6,637 bases of DNA from an uncultured Lachnospiraceae bacterium (GTDB taxonomy: Bacteria > Bacillota > Clostridia > Lachnospirales > Lachnospiraceae). Every line of letters starts with the position of its first letter. The stretch's first letter is position 1. Below are positions 5,635-6,637 of this stretch, one piece after another. The position numbers and the translations under genes are program-made. The notes under the pieces are model-generated. The model saw only the letters and a program-made list of their open reading frames with translations, had not been told where the DNA came from and searched no databases. Location: NCBI GenBank assembly GCA_902796045.1, contig CADBNQ010000297.1, positions 1 through 6,637 of the forward strand, written 5' to 3'.

Positions 5635-6637
5635 AATCGGAATACCTCATCATAGGCTTTCTGGTACCTGTTAATCATATCATTATGCTGGTAATACTTC
5701 TTTGCCCGCTGTCTTGCGGCCCGGCCCATGTCCATTCTCTTCTCCCTGTCTCTGCAGAGTTCTTCCATGGCCAGGCTCAGGGCATGTGGCTGCATAGGCG
5801 GGACCAGAAGTCCGGCACAGCCTTCCTTGTCCTCTCCCGATCCCTGGAGCAGTTCTTTACAGCAGCCAACGTCTGTGGTGACACAGGGTCTCCCGGCAGC
5901 AAAAGATTCAAGAACTGAAAGGGGCTGCCCCTCAGAAATACTGGAGAGAACTGTAAAATCAAACTCTTCCATATGGTCCACCACCTTGATGGTCCCCATA
6001 AAAATGATATCCTGGACATGGAGCCTGCTCACCAGCTCGTGACATTCTTTTCCATAGTCCGGGTCATCCTCCGGTCCTGCTATATACAGCCTGGCTCCGG
6101 CGAATCTTTCTTTCATCTCTGCAAAAGCATAGATCATGGTTTTAACATCTTTAATGGGCGCGATACGCAGAATAGCGGCAATATTGACATAATCATCCTC
6201 TTTCCGGGGCCCGATCTCCGAAAAAAGGTCATAATGGATACCGTTGGCTATCACTCTGCATTTATCAGGGGGACACCCCATCTCAATCTGGGTTTTCATC
6301 GCCCGCTCAAAAAGGCATGTCACAAGTCCTGCTCCGGAGTAGGCCGCTTCTGAAAGCATATAGAAGAAGCGGATCCAGAGACTGCGGCAATCCGGCACCA
6401 CCCATCTTGCCCTGAGGATCTCCTCCTCCCTTTCCCGGGTGTACATGCCATGTTCCGTGATCATGTAAGGCACGTGCTGGATGAAGCCCCCCAGGCGGGC
6501 CATGATCCCGGCATATCCGGTGGCGATACTGTGATAGATATCCGCTTTGGGAATATCTGCCTTGAGGACCTGAAGCAAGGGGAGCAGCATGGACCTGATA
6601 CTGTGGAACAGGTCAGAAAATGCCGTATAGCGGAAAA
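5622..6637 (-). CDS. pelF: PelF, Pel polymerase glycosyltransferase (GT4), N-terminus outside the window
   Basis: PelF is the cytosolic GT-B fold enzyme that uses UDP-sugars, chiefly UDP-GalNAc, to build the Pel chain. About 337 C-terminal residues are present. The frame stays open to the window edge, with fifteen residues upstream of the first internal Met at 6590, so that Met is not the start; full PelF proteins are about 470-510 residues. PelF landmarks include DIYHSIATGYAG, TEHGMYTRERE, NGIHYDLF (acceptor/donor cleft region), the RIAPIKDVKT segment that opens the C-terminal Rossmann domain, and AGPEDD. The GT4 E-x7-E motif is EGQPLSVLE (5907-5933), followed by SFAAGRPCVTTDVGCCKEL. The extra-long TEHGMYTRER region and the pelG neighbour separate it from generic GT4 enzymes. 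It is presumably co-transcribed with upstream pel genes not seen here. No frameshift or damage is visible. Confidence 0.93.
   Translation of the reverse strand, partial: FRYTAFSDLFHSIRSMLLPLLQVLKADIPKADIYHSIATGYAGIMARLGGFIQHVPYMITEHGMYTREREEEILRARWVVPDCRSLWIRFFYMLSEAAYSGAGLVTCLFERAMKTQIEMGCPPDKCRVIANGIHYDLFSEIGPRKEDDYVNIAAILRIAPIKDVKTMIYAFAEMKERFAGARLYIAGPEDDPDYGKECHELVSRLHVQDIIFMGTIKVVDHMEEFDFTVLSSISEGQPLSVLESFAAGRPCVTTDVGCCKELLQGSGEDKEGCAGLLVPPMQPHALSLAMEELCRDREKRMDMGRAARQRAKKYYQHNDMINRYQKAYDEVFRLWQG
5644..5648 (-). promoter_or_regulatory. Ribosome binding site of pelG
   Basis: GAGGT on the minus strand lies inside the pelF coding region, nine bases before the pelG ATG at 5634. It is weaker than the other sites in the window, consistent with coupled translation across the 13-base overlap. 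Confidence 0.6.

Noticed and set aside
6588..6590. ATG as the true start of PelF
   Set aside because: The frame continues open to the window edge, and the upstream residues (FRYTAFSDLFHSIRS) fit as PelF sequence; a protein of 322 residues would lack most of the N-terminal Rossmann domain.

Overview
The window looks like part of a chromosome from an anaerobic Gram-positive bacterium of the Clostridia, probably Lachnospiraceae. This is inferred from a clostridial-type acetyl-CoA acetyltransferase, strong GGAGG-type ribosome binding sites, moderate GC content and the style of the extracellular proteins. All five genes lie on the minus strand, so transcription runs from high to low coordinates. 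The DNA is almost fully coding. The only real intergenic space is about 100 bases (598-699), and no mobile element, RNA gene or CRISPR array was seen.

Region 1 (709-6637 side, first transcribed) is the distal part of a pel exopolysaccharide operon. It starts with the C-terminal two thirds of PelF, the cytosolic GT4 glycosyltransferase that polymerises the Pel chain. PelG follows, the multi-spanning membrane transporter, with a 13-base overlap. Next come two tandem paralogous extracellular proteins ending in the same glycoside-hydrolase-like barrel (GH114/COG2342, related to the hydrolase domain of PelA). The first (706 aa) is held in the membrane by an N-terminal anchor and carries a DUF4874/DUF4832-like region. 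The second (452 aa) has a signal peptide and an extremely lysine-rich beta-type domain. Junctions are tight (13-base overlap, ATGA, TGAGATG), so these four genes are almost certainly co-transcribed. Genes expected upstream in pel loci (pelD, pelE, a PelA-type deacetylase) lie outside the window.

The most striking observation is that in both paralogs the barrel segments come in the opposite order from the usual family. The part that is normally C-terminal (MV-type helix, NG motif, DG..ED motif, and the Y/IP tail) precedes the part that is normally N-terminal (ID motif, SVGEAE motif, GFDGVYLDV motif). This looks like a circularly permuted catalytic domain, duplicated and placed in a polysaccharide operon.

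Region 2 (1-597) is the first half of a thiolase gene. It has its own ribosome binding site and a good sigma-A-like promoter in the gap, so it is a separate metabolic transcription unit, probably in acetyl-CoA to butyrate metabolism. No convincing terminator separates it from the pel operon.
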